This document shows, in pieces, positions 26,211-34,403 of a DNA stretch of 64,000 nucleotides. Position 1 is the first letter of the stretch. Every line of letters starts with the position of its first letter. Under the pieces are notes generated by a model. That model made no database searches. It was given only the letters and a program-made list of their open reading frames with translations, and had not been told where the DNA came from. Source of the stretch: Acidobacteriota bacterium (GTDB lineage: Bacteria > Acidobacteriota > Terriglobia > Bryobacterales > Bryobacteraceae); assembly GCA_016870995.1 (NCBI GenBank), contig VFZU01000015.1:1-64000 (forward strand), written 5' to 3'. Both the position numbers and the translations under genes were made by a program.

Positions 26211-27122
26211 ATGCTGAAAAATCTGTTTCTCACCTCGCTCCTGTTCTCGACCCTAGCCGGTGCCACCACCTACCAGACGGTCAAAGTTGACAACGTTAAC
26301 ATCTTCTACCGCGCAGCCGGTTCCCCCGATCATCCGACGATCCTGCTCCTCCACGGCTTCCCCACTTCTTCTCACATGTATCGCGAGCTGATCCCCCGCC
26401 TCGCCACCAAATATCATTTCGTCGCTCCCGATTTCCCGGGCTTCGGTCGCTCCAGCCAGCCCACGCTCCAGGAATTCGATTACACCTTCGCCAACCTCAC
26501 GGACCTGACTGAAAAATTCGTCAACAAAATCGGCCTCAAGAAGTTCAGCCTCGACGTGCAGGACTACGGGTCTCCGGTTGGCTTCCGCCTCTGGATGAAA
26601 GATCCCTCCCGGATTCAGGCCATCATCAGCCAGAACGGCAACGCTTATGAGGAAGGCCTCAGCCCCTTCTGGGCCGATTACCTCCACGGCTATTGGAAGC
26701 AGCGCACTCCTGAAACAGAAGCGAAAGTGCGCAAGCTGCTGACGCTCGACATCACCAAATTCCAATACTCAGCTGGCTTCCGCAACGCGAACTCCGTCGA
26801 CCCCGACGCTTGGACCCACGCTCAGGAGATCCTCGATCGTCCCGGCAACGATGTCATCCAGCTCGCGCTCTTCTACGACTACCAGACCAACGTCAAGCTC
26901 TACCCCAGCTGGCACGCCATGCTCCGCAAACTGCAGCCGCCCATGCTCGCCGTCTGGGGCAAGAATGACCCCATCTTCAGCTTCCCCGGAGCCGAAGCTT
27001 TCAAGCGCGATCTCCCCAAAGCAGAGATCCACGCGCTCGACACCGGCCACTTTGCCCTCGAAGAAGAAGGCGAAAAGATCGTCTCTCTGATTCTCAACCT
27101 TCTCTCCCAAAACGTTCGCTAA
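26211..27122 (+). CDS. Exported alpha/beta-hydrolase (epoxide hydrolase/haloalkane dehalogenase type)
   Basis: 303-aa hydrolase with a signal peptide (MLKNLFLTSLLFSTLAGA). The oxyanion-hole motif LLLHGFPTS (46-54) is followed by the nucleophile elbow V-Q-D118-Y-G. An aspartate nucleophile marks the epoxide-hydrolase/dehalogenase branch rather than serine esterases. The acid is D253 in VWGKNDPIF and the base H280 in LDTGHFALEE. It is the first gene of an operon with an AhpD-like protein 27 nt downstream and an NTF2-like protein, and lies just behind a sigma-54 promoter. Only a close AGGG, and no properly spaced ribosome site, precedes the ATG, consistent with leaderless translation. Similar hydrolases paired with AhpD/CMD proteins occur in detoxification operons; the substrate is unknown. 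Confidence 0.9.
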   Translation: MLKNLFLTSLLFSTLAGATTYQTVKVDNVNIFYRAAGSPDHPTILLLHGFPTSSHMYRELIPRLATKYHFVAPDFPGFGRSSQPTLQEFDYTFANLTDLTEKFVNKIGLKKFSLDVQDYGSPVGFRLWMKDPSRIQAIISQNGNAYEEGLSPFWADYLHGYWKQRTPETEAKVRKLLTLDITKFQYSAGFRNANSVDPDAWTHAQEILDRPGNDVIQLALFYDYQTNVKLYPSWHAMLRKLQPPMLAVWGKNDPIFSFPGAEAFKRDLPKAEIHALDTGHFALEEEGEKIVSLILNLLSQNVR

Positions 27123-27149
27123 TTCAACCAATCAAAGGAACCCAAAAAC

Positions 27150-27689
27150 ATGTCACGCATTCAACCCATCCAGACCGCCGAAGCCAAGGGCAAGGCGAAA
27201 GAACTCCTCGAAGGAGTGCAAGCCAAGATCGGCATGACTCCCAACATGATGAAGACCATGGCGCAGTCGCCAGCCGTGCTTGAAGCCTACCTCGGCTTCT
27301 CCGGCGCACTCTCCAGAGGCGGACTCAGTGCCCAACTTCGCGAGCAGATCGCTATCACCGTCGCGCAGGCCAATTCTTGCGAGTACTGCCTCTCGGCCCA
27401 CACCACCATCGGCAAGATGGTCGGTCTCAAGCCGGAAGAGCTGGCCGCAAGCCGCCAGGCTCAGGCTGCTGAAGCCAAAGCTGACGCGGGTCTCAAGTTC
27501 GCTCAGGCGCTGGTCGTCAATCGGGGCCTGGTCTCGGACAACGCTCTCGCCGCAGTCCGGGCTGCGGGCTTCTCCGAAGCCGAGATCACTGAGGTTGTCG
27601 CCAACGTCGCACTCAACATCTTCACCAACTACTTCAATCACGTCACGCAAACCGAAGTCGACTTCCCGGTCGTCAAGGTGCAACTGTGA
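27150..27689 (+). CDS. AhpD/carboxymuconolactone-decarboxylase-family protein
   Basis: 179-aa all-helical protein of the AhpD-like alkylhydroperoxidase family. The active-site motif is C77-E-Y-C80 followed by H84 ([14 protein letters not shown]), with a preceding helix carrying the conserved Glu ('[11 protein letters not shown]'). In AhpD this CxxC reduces peroxides with electrons from lipoamide; many family members are of unknown substrate. AAAGGAA about 16 nt upstream of the ATG is a loose ribosome site. It lies between the exported hydrolase and the NTF2-like protein, whose GTG overlaps this gene's TGA. Itself it has no signal peptide, so it acts in the cytoplasm. Likely role is oxidative or electrophile stress defence. 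Confidence 0.92.
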   Translation: MSRIQPIQTAEAKGKAKELLEGVQAKIGMTPNMMKTMAQSPAVLEAYLGFSGALSRGGLSAQLREQIAITVAQANSCEYCLSAHTTIGKMVGLKPEELAASRQAQAAEAKADAGLKFAQALVVNRGLVSDNALAAVRAAGFSEAEITEVVANVALNIFTNYFNHVTQTEVDFPVVKVQL

Positions 27690-28096
27690 TTCCGGCCGTC
27701 AAGCCGCCCTTCACGCTCGCCTCGGCGGGCGTGAAGGTGCAACTGGCCGAAGATGCCTGGAACTCGCGTGACCCTGAGCGTGTCTCGCTCGCCTACTCGC
27801 CCGATTCTGAATGGCGCAACCGCACCGAGTTCATCAAAGGCCGCGAGGCCATCCGTGAGTTCCTCAAGAAGAAGTGGGCCAAAGAGCTCGACTACCGCCT
27901 CAAGAAAACTCTCTGGACCTTCGGCGAAGACCGCATCGCCGTCACGTTCGAGTACGAATGGCACGATGCCTCTGGCCAGTGGTTTCGTTCCTACGGTAAC
28001 GAGTTGTGGGAGTTCGACGCGGAAGGGCTGATGAAACGTCGCATCGCCAGCATCAACGATGCCCCTATCGAAGAATCGCAAAGGAGAATCCGCTAA
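27686..28096 (+). CDS. NTF2-like protein of the DUF1348 type
   Basis: 136-aa small alpha+beta cone protein. Signatures '[18 protein letters not shown]' and '[16 protein letters not shown]' followed by '[21 protein letters not shown]' are those of DUF1348/SnoaL-like nuclear-transport-factor-2 folds, which form dimers with a hydrophobic pocket. The function of this branch is unknown; small-molecule binding or hydrolysis is usual for the fold. The start is a GTG overlapping the TGA of the AhpD gene (GTGA), indicating coupling. It is the third gene of the sigma-54-controlled operon, and the broken MOSC gene follows 2 nt after its stop. Confidence 0.88.
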   Translation: MIPAVKPPFTLASAGVKVQLAEDAWNSRDPERVSLAYSPDSEWRNRTEFIKGREAIREFLKKKWAKELDYRLKKTLWTFGEDRIAVTFEYEWHDASGQWFRSYGNELWEFDAEGLMKRRIASINDAPIEESQRRIR

Positions 28097-28098
28097 TC

Positions 28099-28737
28099 AT
28101 GTACCTGAAGGAGCTTTGGCGCTACCCCGTAAAGTCGATGGCCGGTGAGAAGTTACAACAAGTGGAGTTAACTCCCCTTGGTCTTGCTGGCGACAGAGAG
28201 ATCCTGGTCTAGGCAGCCAACGGAAGAGTCTTGACCGCCCGGTCTCATCCCAAGCTCCTCGGCTTCAAAGCCACTCTCTCAAAAGATGGCGAGGTCTTAG
28301 TCGACGGCGTTCATTGGACTGACGACGAAGTCAGCCAACGCGTCAGCGAAGCTCTGGGCCAGAAGGTAACGCTATTCCGCCATCAAGGTCCGGAGCGCTT
28401 CGACATTTTGCCGTTGCTGGTCGCCACCGATGGCGCGATCGAGCACATGAAGATGGACGGCCGTCGGCTGCGGCCAAATCTCGTGATCGGCGATGTCAAA
28501 GGCTTGGCTGAACGCACCTGGCCTGAGCGAAAGCTCCAGGTTGGTACCACGATCGTGGCTCCCATGCAATTGCGCGGACGTTGCGTGATGACCACCTACG
28601 AGCCCGACACGCTCAAGCAGGACATCAACGTGCTTAGAAAAATCGTCAATCAACTCGACGGAGTCATGGGCCTCGATACCGACGTCGTCCTACCCGGACC
28701 ACTGAAAATCGGCGATCTCGCAACGCTTCTCAAATAA
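28099..28737 (+). pseudogene. MOSC-domain protein interrupted by one in-frame TAG
   Basis: The frame from the ATG at 28099 encodes the MOSC N-terminal beta-barrel signature 'LKELWRYPVKSMAGEKL', then 'LGLAGDREILV', and meets TAG at 28210-28212 (codon 38). The same frame then continues with 'AANGRVLTARSHPKLLGFK' and the MOSC domain to 28737, including 'FDILPLLVATDGAIEHMK' and 'LRPNLVIG'. A CAG-to-TAG change explains the break. 'RGRCVMTTYEP' holds the single cysteine typical of the sulfur/molybdenum-carrier site of YcbX/YiiM-like proteins. A TTG at 28231 could restart translation but would give a protein missing its first barrel strands. It ends the hydrolase/AhpD/DUF1348 operon. Either a pseudogene or a sequence error. 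Confidence 0.83.
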
Positions 28738-28839
28738 GGACTCATCCCGTAATGGGAAGCTCTGCCTTTTCCGATTGCTGATCTCGATTCGCTCCACAAT
28801 CCACCTGGCGAAACAACTGCGCATGATAAACTCGCACCC

Positions 28840-30003
28840 ATGAATCAGGCCCTTTTCCGCCGCCAATTCCTGCAGTTTCTGGCCGCCAGTCCTCTCCTTG
28901 CCCAGAAGGACGACATGAAGGGCATCTTCAGCGTGATGGACTTCGAAGCTCGCGGCAAGGCCGCCATCCCACCAGCTCACTGGGGCTATCTCTCCACCGG
29001 CGTCGATGACGACGCCACGCTCCGCGCTAATCGCGCCGCTTTCGACAAACTCTTCCTCCGCCCCCGTCGCATGATCGATGTCACCTCGATCGACACTTCG
29101 GTCACTCTTTTCGGCGAGAAGTGGGACACGCCCATCATCCTCGCCCCCGCAGGCAGCCAGAAGGCCTACCATCCTGAAGGCGAGGCGGCCTCAGCCCGTG
29201 CCGCCGACCAGGCCGGATATCTGCAAATTCTCTCTACCGTTACTTCCACCCCCATCGAAGAAATCGCCAAGCTCCATCGCCGCAAGATCTGGTACCAGCT
29301 CTATCCCACCAACGTCTGGGCCAATACCGAGCGCATGGTCCGCCGCGCCGAGGCCGTCGGCTGCCCAGTCCTGGTGATTACAGTCGACACTCAGGGTGGC
29401 CGCAATACCGAGACCGAATCCCGCAGCGTCGCCCTCGACTCTCGCCCATGCTCCGCCTGTCATCCGGTCACCAAAGATGGCAAACGTGGTCGCCGGATCA
29501 TGCCCATGTTCGAGGGCTTTCAAACCGAAAACTACCTCATCCACAATCCAGCGCAAACATGGGAGACGATCAAACGCTATCGCTCCCTCACCAAGATGAA
29601 GCTCATCCTCAAGGGCCTCGAAACCTCTGAAGACGCTCGCCTAGCCGTCGAGCACGGCGTCGATGGCATCGTTGTATCAAACCACGGCGCTCGCGCCGTC
29701 GAATCCGGCCGCGGCACCCTCGATTGTCTTCCTGAAGTCATCGATGCGGTGGGTAAGCGCATGCCTGTCCTGATCGACGGTGGCTTCCGTCGCGGCACGG
29801 ATATCTTCAAGGCAATGGCCCTTGGTGCCAGCGCCGTTTTGATCGGCAGGCCCTATCTCTGGGCGCTAGGCGCCTACGGCGAACCTGGTGTCGCTAAAGT
29901 CCTCCAAATTCTCCGCAATGAGTTCGCCCTCGCCATGCGCCAGTCCGGCACTGTGAACATCGCCGCCATCAATCGCACCCATATTGGCTTCCACAAAGGT
30001 TAG
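28840..30003 (+). CDS. FMN-dependent alpha-hydroxy-acid oxidase/dehydrogenase
   Basis: 387-aa TIM-barrel flavoenzyme of the lactate/glycolate-oxidase family. FMN and active-site motifs seen are 'WDTPIILAPAGSQKAYHPEG', 'LQILSTVTSTPIEEI', 'IWYQLYP', 'LILKGLETSEDA' (flavin Lys), 'GIVVSNHGARAVESG' with the catalytic His, and 'VLIDGGFRRGTDIFKAMALG'. The N-terminus FRRQFLQFLAASPLLAQ resembles a Tat or Sec signal, which suggests an exported enzyme; exported members are seen in Acidobacteriota. It stands alone between the MOSC gene and the his leader, in the same direction as both. Substrate, probably a small 2-hydroxy acid, cannot be told. Confidence 0.92.
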   Translation: MNQALFRRQFLQFLAASPLLAQKDDMKGIFSVMDFEARGKAAIPPAHWGYLSTGVDDDATLRANRAAFDKLFLRPRRMIDVTSIDTSVTLFGEKWDTPIILAPAGSQKAYHPEGEAASARAADQAGYLQILSTVTSTPIEEIAKLHRRKIWYQLYPTNVWANTERMVRRAEAVGCPVLVITVDTQGGRNTETESRSVALDSRPCSACHPVTKDGKRGRRIMPMFEGFQTENYLIHNPAQTWETIKRYRSLTKMKLILKGLETSEDARLAVEHGVDGIVVSNHGARAVESGRGTLDCLPEVIDAVGKRMPVLIDGGFRRGTDIFKAMALGASAVLIGRPYLWALGAYGEPGVAKVLQILRNEFALAMRQSGTVNIAAINRTHIGFHKG

Positions 30004-30013
30004 GCCCTATGGT
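29984..30013 (+). promoter_or_regulatory. Possible sigma-70 promoter of the his operon
   Basis: TTGGCT (29984-29989) and TATGGT (30008-30013) are 18 bp apart, each matching 4 of 6 consensus bases. A transcript would start near 30020, six nt before the leader-peptide ATG. The -35 box lies in the end of the oxidase gene. The match is weak and rests mainly on its position. Confidence 0.3.
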
Positions 30014-30025
30014 AGTCTAAGTTTC

Positions 30026-30100
30026 ATGGCTTTTGAGCTGCATCACCACCGTCACCATCACCATCTGCACCCTGTGATGCGGTCGGCCCATATGTTGTGA
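30026..30100 (+). CDS. hisL: Histidine-operon leader peptide (24 aa, 9 His)
   Basis: ATG at 30026 opens 24 codons ending in TGA at 30098-30100. The product reads MAFELHHHRHHHHLHPVMRS followed by AHML: eight of residues 6-15 are histidine, plus one at 22. A run of codons for the end product, just upstream of an intrinsic terminator and of hisI, is the hallmark of ribosome-mediated attenuation as known for enteric hisL. When charged tRNA-His is scarce the ribosome would stall over 30041-30070 and leave 30079-30100 free to pair. There is no strong ribosome site, which fits a near-leaderless start if the promoter above is right. Confidence 0.88.
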   Translation: MAFELHHHRHHHHLHPVMRSAHML

Positions 30101-30166
30101 TCCTAGCGATACACTTCTCCTGATTCGCCCGCCGCGCTGCAATTCAGCCCGGCGGGCTTTCTGTTT
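30079..30166 (+). terminator. his attenuator: intrinsic terminator with candidate antiterminator
   Basis: Terminator stem GCCCGCCG (30127-30134) pairs with CGGCGGGC (30150-30157), extended after one mismatch by GCTG/CAGC (30036+100 to 30148 region: 30136-30139 with 30145-30148), and is followed by TTTCTGTTT (30158-30166). A competing pairing joins GCGG-t-CGG (30079-30086, at the end of the leader ORF) to CCGCCGC (30129-30135), which would break the terminator's left arm. A ribosome that finishes the leader would cover 30079-30086 and allow termination; one stalled at the His codons would not. Confidence 0.85.
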
Positions 30167-30179
30167 AAGGACTTACTTT

Positions 30180-30566
30180 GTGAACGTACCGAAACTCGAT
30201 TACACCAAGCTCGACGGCCTCGTCACCGCCGTCGTTCAGGATTGGAAAACCCAACGTGTCCTCATGGTCGGCTTCATGAACGAAGACGCATTCCGCATGA
30301 CACTGGAAACCGGTAAATGCTGCTTTTACTCCCGCTCCCGCAACAAGCTCTGGCTCAAGGGCGAAACCTCCGGCCACGTCCTCAATGTCAAAGAAATCCG
30401 CACCGACTGCGACTTCGATACCTTGCTCATCTTCGCCGAAGCCCTCGGCCCCGGCGTCTGCCATGAAGGCTACGCGAGCTGCTTTGCCAAGCAACTCACT
30501 CCCGACAACGAGTTCGTTTACGTCGACACCAAAACTTACAATCCCGACGAGGTCTACAAGCACTAA
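30180..30566 (+). CDS. hisI: Phosphoribosyl-AMP cyclohydrolase
   Basis: Third step of histidine synthesis: opens the purine ring of phosphoribosyl-AMP. At 128 aa it is the single-domain HisI, not the HisIE fusion. The Zn/Mg motifs are present: 'TDCDFDTLLIF' (DxDxD-like metal site) and the cysteines in 'CHEGYASCF', with 'GKCCFYSRSRNKLWLKGETSG' split around residues 42-62. The GTG start at 30180 has AAGGA 8 nt upstream, just after the attenuator U-tract. It is the first structural gene of the operon, followed after 3 nt by hisG. No hisE (phosphoribosyl-ATP pyrophosphatase) is encoded anywhere in the window, so that step must be done by a gene elsewhere. Confidence 0.95.
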   Translation: MNVPKLDYTKLDGLVTAVVQDWKTQRVLMVGFMNEDAFRMTLETGKCCFYSRSRNKLWLKGETSGHVLNVKEIRTDCDFDTLLIFAEALGPGVCHEGYASCFAKQLTPDNEFVYVDTKTYNPDEVYKH

Positions 30567-30569
30567 TCC

Positions 30570-31439
30570 ATGAAGCTCAAACTGGGCATTCCCAAAGGTT
30601 CGCTCGAAAGCGCAACCATCGATATCTTCCGCCGCGCTGGCTACACGATCACCACCAGCTCCCGCAGCTACTTCCCTTCGATCGACGATCCGGAGATTGA
30701 ATGCATGCTGATCCGCGCTCAGGAGATGGCTCGCTACGTAGAAGACGGCATCCTCGACGCCGGCCTCACCGGCCGCGATTGGGTGGAAGAAAACAATTCC
30801 GACGTTGTCCCCGTCGCCGACCTCGTCTACAGCCGCGCCAGCTTCTCCAAAGTCCGCTGGGTCCTCGCCGTTCCTGAAAGCTCCAACATTCACTCCGTCA
30901 AGGATCTCGAAGGCAAGATCATCGCCACCGAACTCGTCGGCGCAACCAAGCGTTACCTTGAGCGCAACGGCGTCACCGCCAAAGTCGAGTTCTCCTGGGG
31001 TGCTACCGAAGTCAAGCCGCCTGTGCTTGCCGACGCAATCGTCGAAGTCACCGAAACTGGCAATTCACTGCGCGCCAACAAGCTCCGCATCGTTGAGATA
31101 ATCCTCGAATCTAATACCCAGCTCATCGCGAACAAGAATTCTTACGAAGATTCTTGGAAGCAGAAAAAGCTCAAGGACATGAAGCTCCTCCTCGATGGCG
31201 CAATCGCCGCCCTCGGCAAGGTCGGCCTCATCCTCAATGTTGAGAAGGCCAACCTCGATCACGTGCTCTCTGTGCTCCCGGCTCTCAAGACCCCAACCAT
31301 CAGCCAGCTATCCGACCCCGCCTGGGTCGCCGTGCATACAATCCTCGACGAGACCACGGTTCGCAACATCATCCCGCGCCTCAAAGAAGCAGGCGGTCAG
31401 GGCATCGTCGAGTATCCACTCAACAAGATCATCCTCTAA
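30570..31439 (+). CDS. hisG: ATP phosphoribosyltransferase, long (self-regulated) form
   Basis: First, committed step of histidine synthesis: ATP plus PRPP. 289 aa, the long form with a C-terminal ACT-like regulatory domain, so no HisZ partner is needed and feedback inhibition by histidine is expected. Signatures are the N-terminal '[20 protein letters not shown]', '[16 protein letters not shown]', the PRPP-loop region '[16 protein letters not shown]', and '[19 protein letters not shown]'. The C-terminal domain runs from about '[13 protein letters not shown]' to the end. It starts 3 nt after hisI and its TAA overlaps the hisD ATG by 1 nt. Confidence 0.97.
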   Translation: MKLKLGIPKGSLESATIDIFRRAGYTITTSSRSYFPSIDDPEIECMLIRAQEMARYVEDGILDAGLTGRDWVEENNSDVVPVADLVYSRASFSKVRWVLAVPESSNIHSVKDLEGKIIATELVGATKRYLERNGVTAKVEFSWGATEVKPPVLADAIVEVTETGNSLRANKLRIVEIILESNTQLIANKNSYEDSWKQKKLKDMKLLLDGAIAALGKVGLILNVEKANLDHVLSVLPALKTPTISQLSDPAWVAVHTILDETTVRNIIPRLKEAGGQGIVEYPLNKIIL

Positions 31440-32686
31440 TGGCAACCCTACGCATCTTCCCCAAAGCCAAGGCCACCACTTTGCTCAAGCGCAAGCAGGT
31501 AGCTCTCGACGCCGCAATCTCCGTCGTCGGTCCGATCCTTGAAGCCGTCCAAACCCGCGGCGACGCAGCTCTCATCGAGTACGCCCGCAAGTTCGACGCT
31601 TTCGATCGTAAGAGCCTCCGCGTCTCCTCAAAAGAGGCCGCAGCCGTTGCCAAGTCGCTATCCCCGCAATTCATTAAGGCAGTCAAAACCGCCGCCGCGA
31701 ACATCCGCGCCTTCGCCAAAGTCCAGATCCCCAAGCCGACGTCGATCGAAGTCTCCCCGGGCCTCAAGCTCGGCACTGTCATCCGTCCTCTCGACACCGT
31801 CGCTGCCTACATCCCTTCCGGCCGCTATCCCCTCCCTTCCACCCTGTTGATGACCACCCAACCCGCTCAGGTTGCCGGCGTTCCCAACATTTGCGTCACC
31901 AGCCCCCGCATGGTCCCCGAAATTTTCGGCACGGCCCACCTCCTCGGCGTCGAGAACACCTTCCTCATCGGCGGCGCTCAAGCCATCGCTGCTTTCGCTT
32001 TCGGCACCAAAACAGTTCCCAAAGCAGACCGCATCGTTGGCCCCGGCAACATCTTCGTCGCTGCCGCCAAGAAGCTCCTCGCCGGCGATGTCGGTATCGA
32101 CTTCGTCGCCGGCCCCACCGAGATCCTCATCCTCGCAAGCAAGGGCAACCCCCGCTGGATCGCCGCCGACATGCTCGCTCAAGCCGAGCACGATACGGAC
32201 GCCGCCGCCATTCTGCTCACCACGAACACCAAACTCGCCGAGCAGGTAGCAACAGAAGTCGACCGCCAACTCGAATCCCTACCCACCGCAGCAGTAGCCC
32301 GCGAAGCGATCCGCAAGAACTCGGCCATCCTCATCGTCGACACCATGGAAGAAGCCTGCGAGCTCTCCAATCGCTTCGCCCCCGAGCACCTCTCGGTCGA
32401 AAGCGACAAATGGCTCAAGCACCTCCGTCACGCCGGCGGCATCTTCATCGGAGGTTACTCGCCTGAAGCCGCGGGCGATTACGCGAGCGGTCCGAACCAC
32501 GTCCTGCCCACCAGCGGCGCGGCCCGTCTCCGCGGCGGCCTCTCCGCAGCTGATTTCGTCAAGGTCATCACCACGCAACATCTCAGCCCCGAGGCCCTGC
32601 AAAAACTCGCGCCTGCCGTCACCACGCTCGCCCGTGCCGAAGGCCTTGAGGCCCACGCACGCTCTGTCGAAGAGAGGTTCCGCTAA
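31439..32686 (+). CDS. hisD: Histidinol dehydrogenase
   Basis: Last two oxidations, histidinol to histidine, NAD- and Zn-dependent. 415 aa, normal length. Conserved stretches are 'YIPSGRYPLPSTLLMTTQPA', 'ENTFLIGGAQAIAAFAFGT', 'KADRIVGPGNIFVAAAKK', 'DFVAGPTEILILA', 'LAQAEHDTDAAAIL' and 'NRFAPEHLSVES', then 'GPNHVLPTSGAARLRGGLS'. The active-site Glu and His pair and the Zn ligands (Q, H, D, H) fall in these blocks. The ATG overlaps the hisG TAA (TAATG), and the TAA overlaps the hisC ATG in the same way, giving tight coupling. Unlike enteric operons it precedes hisC directly, also a common order outside enterics. Confidence 0.97.
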   Translation: MATLRIFPKAKATTLLKRKQVALDAAISVVGPILEAVQTRGDAALIEYARKFDAFDRKSLRVSSKEAAAVAKSLSPQFIKAVKTAAANIRAFAKVQIPKPTSIEVSPGLKLGTVIRPLDTVAAYIPSGRYPLPSTLLMTTQPAQVAGVPNICVTSPRMVPEIFGTAHLLGVENTFLIGGAQAIAAFAFGTKTVPKADRIVGPGNIFVAAAKKLLAGDVGIDFVAGPTEILILASKGNPRWIAADMLAQAEHDTDAAAILLTTNTKLAEQVATEVDRQLESLPTAAVAREAIRKNSAILIVDTMEEACELSNRFAPEHLSVESDKWLKHLRHAGGIFIGGYSPEAAGDYASGPNHVLPTSGAARLRGGLSAADFVKVITTQHLSPEALQKLAPAVTTLARAEGLEAHARSVEERFR

Positions 32687-33759
32687 TGGACTTTCCCGGC
32701 CCTAAACCACGCCCTGCCATCGACCGCATGGCCGCATACCACCCACCGAGCGCTGGCCGCTCCGGCAAACTCCGCCTCGACTTCAACGAGAACACCTCCG
32801 GCGCCAGCCCCAAGGTCCTCGAAAAGATCCAGCAGGTCCTCACCGCCGACGCTCTCACCGTCTACCCCGAATACACCGAAGTCATCCCGGCCCTCGCCAA
32901 ATTCTTCGAAGTCGCCGAAGACGAACTCGTCATGACCAACGGCACCGACGAGGCGATTCAAGTCCTCATCAACGCCTACGTCGACAACGATGACGACGTG
33001 CTCATTCTCACCCCAAGCTACGCCATGTATCGCTTCTACGCGGAAGTCGCTGGCGCCAAGGTCCGCACGCTCCCCTACCGCAAGGACACCCTCAAGTTCC
33101 CTGTCGACGAACTCATCGAGTCGATCCGCCCCGACACCAAAGCGATCCTCATCTCGAACCCCAACAACCCCACCGGCACCGCCATCAAGCGCGAAGGTAT
33201 CGAGCGCATCCTCGATCGCGCCCCCGGCGCCGCCGTCCTCATCGACGAAGCTTACTTCGAGTTCTGCGGCATCACCATGCTGCCTTATCTGAACGAATAC
33301 CCGAACCTCTTCGTCAGCCGCACCTTCTCGAAGGTCTACGGCATGGCCGCTCTCCGCGCCGGCTGCCTGTTTTCCTGCGCGGATAACATGGCAGCCATCC
33401 ATAAGTCGCACTCCCCCTACTCGGTCAACTTCATCGCCGCCATCGCCGCCAAGGCCGCCGTCGAAGACACAGCCTTTCTCAAGTCCTTTGTCATAGAAGT
33501 TCTCGCCGCTCGAGAAGTCCTCACCGCCGGTCTCGAAAAGCTCGGCGTCCCCTACGTCCCCACCCAGGCCAACTTCGTCCTCATGCACGTCGGCCCGCGC
33601 TCCCAAGAAGTCTGCGACCGCCTCAAGGTCGACGGCATTCTCGTTCGCAATCGCAGCTACGAAATCCCCGGCTGCGTCCGCGTCACAGTTGGTACTCAAG
33701 AACAAACCCGCCGCTTCCTCGCCGCATTTGAACTTATCTGGAAGAAAATCCAACGATGA
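32686..33759 (+). CDS. hisC: Histidinol-phosphate aminotransferase
   Basis: PLP enzyme converting imidazole-acetol phosphate to histidinol phosphate. 357 aa. Fold-type-I signatures: 'LRLDFNENTSGASPKVLEK', 'VMTNGTDEAIQVLINAYVD', 'ILISNPNNPTGTAI', 'VLIDEAYFEFCG', and the PLP lysine in 'LFVSRTFSKVYGMAALRAG'. The ATG at 32686 overlaps the hisD stop by 1 nt. The TGA overlaps the ATG of the HAD phosphatase as ATGA. A long antiparallel ORF covers almost the same interval; that is a codon-usage shadow (C-rich third positions), not a gene. Confidence 0.96.
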   Translation: MDFPGPKPRPAIDRMAAYHPPSAGRSGKLRLDFNENTSGASPKVLEKIQQVLTADALTVYPEYTEVIPALAKFFEVAEDELVMTNGTDEAIQVLINAYVDNDDDVLILTPSYAMYRFYAEVAGAKVRTLPYRKDTLKFPVDELIESIRPDTKAILISNPNNPTGTAIKREGIERILDRAPGAAVLIDEAYFEFCGITMLPYLNEYPNLFVSRTFSKVYGMAALRAGCLFSCADNMAAIHKSHSPYSVNFIAAIAAKAAVEDTAFLKSFVIEVLAAREVLTAGLEKLGVPYVPTQANFVLMHVGPRSQEVCDRLKVDGILVRNRSYEIPGCVRVTVGTQEQTRRFLAAFELIWKKIQR

Positions 33760-34403
33760 GCAAACCGATGATCGTCTTCGACATGGACGGCGTCCTCGTC
33801 GAGGTCAAGGAATCCTACCGCGAATCCATCCGCGCCACCGTCCTGCACTTCACCGGCAAGGACGTTCCTCACGACCTCATCCAGCACTACAAAAACCAGG
33901 GCGGCTGGAACAACGACTGGAAGCTCAGCCACGAGCTTTGCAGCGTCTACGGCAAAGAGGTCGCCTACGAAACCGTTGTCGAAACCTTCAATCGCTACTT
34001 CTTCGGCGTCGACGGCACCCCCGGCTTGATCGAGCGTGAGAAGTGGATCGACACCACCGGGGTCCTCAAGCGCCTCAACCAGCGCTACGACTTCGCTATC
34101 TTCACCGGACGCCTCAATGCAGAAGCTCAGATCACCCTCCGCCGCTTCGCCGGAGATCTCAACATCACCGCCGTCATCGGCGACGACAACGTCACTCAAT
34201 CCAAGCCCCACCCCGAGGGCCTGCTCAAGCTCATGGAACAGCACCAGGTCGTTTACTACCTCGGCGACACCGTCGACGACGCCAAGGCCTCCAAGGCCGC
34301 CCACGTCCCCTTCATCGCCATCACTGCCCCCGGCGGCAACTTCGCCGCCTTTAGCCCGGCCCACTTCCTCACGAGCATCAACGAACTGGAGACTGTCCTC
34401 TAA
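33756..34403 (+). CDS. HAD-superfamily phosphatase inside the his operon, candidate histidinol-phosphatase
   Basis: 215-aa HAD hydrolase. Motif I is FDMDGVLVE (D9, D11), motif II the Thr of AIFTGRLN, motif III the Lys in QSKPHPEG, and motif [10 protein letters not shown]; a helical cap lies between I and II (subfamily IA). It sits between hisC and hisB with 4-nt and 1-nt overlaps, so it is made in step with the pathway enzymes. hisB here is dehydratase only, and no PHP-type HisK or HisB-N domain is present, so the histidinol-phosphate phosphatase step is otherwise unfilled in the operon. I infer that this protein does it. Related IA-type HADs occur beside or fused to hisB in other lineages as I recall. 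Direct proof is lacking. Confidence 0.85.
   Translation: MSKPMIVFDMDGVLVEVKESYRESIRATVLHFTGKDVPHDLIQHYKNQGGWNNDWKLSHELCSVYGKEVAYETVVETFNRYFFGVDGTPGLIEREKWIDTTGVLKRLNQRYDFAIFTGRLNAEAQITLRRFAGDLNITAVIGDDNVTQSKPHPEGLLKLMEQHQVVYYLGDTVDDAKASKAAHVPFIAITAPGGNFAAFSPAHFLTSINELETVL

Noticed and set aside
31658-32269. 203-codon minus-strand ORF opposite hisD
   Set aside because: Gly/Asp/Ala-rich shadow frame with no family features; hisD is certain.
32683-33753. 356-codon ORF on the minus strand opposite hisC
   Set aside because: It is an acidic, low-complexity translation of the antisense of hisC, caused by C-rich third positions; hisC has all PLP-enzyme motifs and fits the operon.
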